Positions 7,710-8,704 of a DNA stretch of 8,704 nucleotides are shown one piece after another. Positions within the stretch are counted from its first letter, which is position 1; the number at the start of each line of letters is the position of its first letter. The notes beneath the pieces are model-generated. The model saw nothing but the letters and a program-made list of their open reading frames with translations, ran no database searches and was not told the origin of the DNA. Location: the NCBI GenBank assembly GCA_002320935.1, contig DCLG01000011.1, forward strand, positions 10,885 to 19,588, given 5' to 3'. The stretch is from Pedobacter sp. UBA1654 (lineage in GTDB: Bacteria > Bacteroidota > Bacteroidia > Sphingobacteriales > Sphingobacteriaceae). Both the position numbers and the translations under genes were made by a program.

Positions 7710-7760
7710 CTACTAATCTGGTATTAAAACTACGTAGAATTAAAGTCTACTAATCTGGTA
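7710..7760 (-). promoter_or_regulatory. Duplicated 14-bp operator-like motif at receptor transcription start
   Basis: CTACTAATCTGGTA occurs exactly twice, at 7710-7723 and 7747-7760, with 23 bases between. The right copy continues to G, giving CTAC-N7-GTAG, an inverted repeat typical of a dimeric regulator's site. Between them is the perfect 8-bp palindrome CTACGTAG (7730-7737). The right copy starts two bases past the -7 box and covers the predicted start site, while the left copy lies in the leader. A bound protein at this place would be expected to repress. The regulator is unknown; an Rrf2-type factor is one guess with weak support. Confidence 0.55.
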
Positions 7761-7762
7761 GT

Positions 7763-7794
7763 CAAATGTAAATGATGAGATTTACAATCCAAAA
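7763..7794 (-). promoter_or_regulatory. Bacteroidota promoter of the TonB-dependent receptor gene
   Basis: Read on the minus strand, TTTTG (7794-7790) is followed by 19 bases and then TACATTTG (7770-7763). This matches the Bacteroidota sigma-A pattern of a TTG-type -33 box and a TAnnTTTG -7 box at normal spacing. The transcript would begin near 7757, giving a leader of about 140 bases before the ATG at 7613. It is the best promoter match I found in the window. Confidence 0.7.
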
Positions 7795-7963
7795 TAAAAT
7801 ATGTGCTGTGTTTAAATTATTTTTTTGATGGTCAGGCAAATAGGGCCGAGCGATGTGCAGCGGCTAACTTGTTGATATTGGTAACATCACCTGGGTAGTG
7901 TGCTGAGGTTGATATCTGTTGTTTGCTGGATCCTTAGTAAGTTGGATTTTGAATATATACCGT

Positions 7964-7980
7964 GCCGGATCTTGACCGGC
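7964..7980. repeat. Short GC-only inverted repeat
   Basis: GCCGG (7964-7968) and CCGGC (7976-7980) are inverted copies with a 7-base loop. They lie just 7 bases before the 11-bp repeat block and may be part of the same structure. On its own a 5-bp stem is weak evidence. Confidence 0.3.
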
Positions 7981-7987
7981 TATCAAC

Positions 7988-8043
7988 CGCCTTTCCTTCG
8001 CCTTTCGTTCGCCTTTCCTTCGCCTCGAGCCGAAGGAAAGGCG
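7988..8043. repeat. Three 11-bp direct repeats plus an inverted copy (hairpin block)
   Basis: CGCCTTTCCTT (7988-7998), CGCCTTTCGTT (7999-8009) and CGCCTTTCCTT (8010-8020) are contiguous direct repeats. CGAAGGAAAGGCG (8031-8043) is the perfect inverse of 8010-8022, giving a 13-bp stem with an 8-base loop. The same inverted arm can also pair perfectly with 7988-8000, and with one mismatch to 7999-8011, so three hairpins exclude each other. The block is GC-rich in AT-rich surroundings. It could be a dispersed genomic repeat, a protein-binding array, or part of an RNA. Confidence 0.7.
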
Positions 8044-8080
8044 ATGCAGATGCGGCCCATATTCGAATGAGATATATAGT

Positions 8081-8201
8081 TGTTTTCAGGGTAGTATACG
8101 GGTATTTGTTTACTTGAAAAGCTTGTTGCTATTTATTGTTTACAGTGCAGTATACTGGGTTTTCTTACAGTAATCGCTTATTACTGTAAACTGTTTACAG
8201 T
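8081..8201. repeat. Degenerate 55-56-bp tandem repeat (two copies plus start of a third)
   Basis: 8081-8136 aligns with 8137-8191 at about two-thirds identity by hand count with one 1-base gap. The best-kept blocks are TGTTT.CAG, AGTATAC and GCTT. A third start, TGTTTACAGT, is at 8192-8201, identical to 8137-8146. TTTCAGGG of copy one recurs at 8243-8250, possibly a further decayed copy. The phase agrees over both halves of the unit, which argues against chance. Confidence 0.5.
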
Positions 8202-8202
8202 T
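8165..8202. repeat. Overlapping ACTGTAA/TTACAGT inverted repeats
   Basis: TTACAGTAAT (8165-8174) and ATTACTGTAA (8180-8189) form a perfect 10-bp inverted repeat with a 5-base loop. The right arm also belongs to ACTGTAAA-CTG-TTTACAGT (8183-8201), a perfect 8-bp inverted repeat with a 3-base centre. A further TTTACAGT is at 8139-8146, and CAGTATACTG (8148-8157) is a perfect palindrome. One arm can thus pair with either neighbour, as in an operator cluster or a two-state RNA. Confidence 0.6.
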
Positions 8203-8292
8203 AATGTTCTGTTACCAGATATAGTTTGCAATGCATTTTGGCTTTCAGGGAAGGCGGTTATAGTTTCTCACTGAAGTTCGTATCGTATGTTT

Positions 8293-8313
8293 TTAGATGC
8301 CGAAATCATCTAA
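8293..8313. repeat. 7-bp inverted repeat
   Basis: TTAGATG (8293-8299) and CATCTAA (8307-8313) are perfect inverse copies around a 7-base centre. A partial third copy, TTTAGAT, is at 8331-8337. No T-run follows, so it is not a terminator. It may be a binding site. Confidence 0.4.
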
Positions 8314-8340
8314 CCAGTATAATCTGACCGTTTAGATACG

Positions 8341-8355
8341 GTATATAGTATATAC
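8341..8355. repeat. TATA-rich palindrome GTATATA-G-TATATAC
   Basis: A perfect 7-bp inverted repeat around one base. Related TATAC-type strings occur at 7954-7960, 8093-8099, 8149-8155 and 8501-8507. It may be simple low-complexity sequence. Confidence 0.35.
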
Positions 8356-8498
8356 ATGTGTCCGATAGGCTCAATCATGTAGATGAATTAGTCTTACTTA
8401 TAAAGAAGTGTTATGTAGCCTATATGTATATATAGTAAAGACAAGTGCTGCGTTCGGAATTGGACGGCATATAATATAGGATTGGCGATCGTACCAGC

Positions 8499-8508
8499 GG
8501 TATATACC
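8499..8508. repeat. 10-bp palindrome GGTATATACC
   Basis: A perfect palindrome with GC ends around a TATATA core, in otherwise unassigned sequence. It resembles the palindrome at 8341-8355 in core sequence only. Confidence 0.35.
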
Positions 8509-8704
8509 CCGGCAGGAAATAGATTTAGGCGATTACAAAGGCAAAACTCTATAAACGTGGCTTGATTAAGCTGAGCTAATACTGCTTCGGACACCTGGTT
8601 TGATGAGCAATTGACCTTATTGTACAAGCAATACGAAGCCTTGTGAAAGGGTGTGCAATTAATTCACCTTGTCTTACAAGAAGTTAGCGGGTTTAAACAA
8701 GATA

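Larger units (their letters stand above)
7795..8704. other. Gene-free, repeat-rich region to the end of the window
   Basis: No frame on either strand gives a protein of credible length or composition, and none runs off the right edge: all three minus-strand frames entering at 8704 stop within about 40 bases. No tRNA T-arm and no recognisable RNase P, tmRNA, SRP or rRNA motif was seen. The region instead holds a GC-rich repeat and hairpin block (7964-8043), a degenerate tandem repeat (8081-8201), and several short perfect palindromes rich in TATATA/GTATAC up to 8508. After 8510 I see nothing definite. It may be a long regulatory gap, an unrecognised structured RNA, or decayed sequence. Confidence 0.6.

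Noticed and set aside
7710..7760. CRISPR-like arrangement of two identical repeats with a 23-base spacer
   Set aside because: The repeats are only 14 bp, there are just two, no cas gene is nearby, and they sit at a promoter. An operator is far more likely.
8440..8600. Possible tRNA or other known structured RNA
   Set aside because: GTTCGGAATTGG at 8450-8461 loosely recalls a T-arm, but there is no matching stem, acceptor pairing or D-arm, and no Rfam-type motif was recognised.
8394..8627. 77-residue frame on the minus strand in the gene-free region
   Set aside because: The composition is unlike a real protein (scattered Cys, low-complexity hydrophobic end), it has no promoter or neighbours, and it resembles no family I know. 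Chance is the better explanation.

Overview
The window looks like chromosomal DNA of a Bacteroidota bacterium, most like the Sphingobacteriaceae (Pedobacter and relatives). The reasons are the gene content (two TatA paralogues with an FGGKK hinge, a TonB-dependent receptor with an N-terminal carboxypeptidase-regulatory-like domain, an SLT-LysM transglycosylase), the absence of clear Shine-Dalgarno sequences, and two good matches to the Bacteroidota -7 promoter element TAnnTTTG. The genus is an inference.

Layout. Bases 1-1142 carry the 3' part of an EnvC-like murein hydrolase activator with a degenerate LytM domain. A promoter-like TATATTTG (1162-1169) precedes a compact same-strand run: tatA-like (1219-1590), a second tatA (1601-1810), gatA with a TTG start (1837-3255), and an MltD-like lytic transglycosylase (3303-4640). 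A large TonB-dependent receptor gene (7613-4680, minus strand) converges on it, and the two ends share a hairpin terminator at 4620-4653. The receptor gene has a clear Bacteroidota promoter (7794-7763), followed at once by a duplicated operator-like motif. About 0.9 kb to the right of that promoter (7800-8704) holds no credible gene but many perfect inverted repeats, an 11-bp triplicate repeat with an inverted fourth copy, and a degenerate 55-56-bp tandem repeat.

How the genes fit together. The left cluster is a cell-envelope and housekeeping group. An amidase activator and a lytic transglycosylase act on peptidoglycan, Tat pore subunits export folded proteins (in E. coli these include the amidases that EnvC-type proteins help control), and GatA belongs to the tRNA-dependent amidation enzyme. 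The receptor is a separately regulated outer-membrane uptake unit.

I see no recognisable novel protein system. The parts that known features do not explain are regulatory or structural: the duplicated motif at the receptor start site, a terminator-like hairpin inside the 5' part of gatA, and the repeat-rich gene-free tail. No searches or folding programs were run. All repeats and pairings were read by eye.
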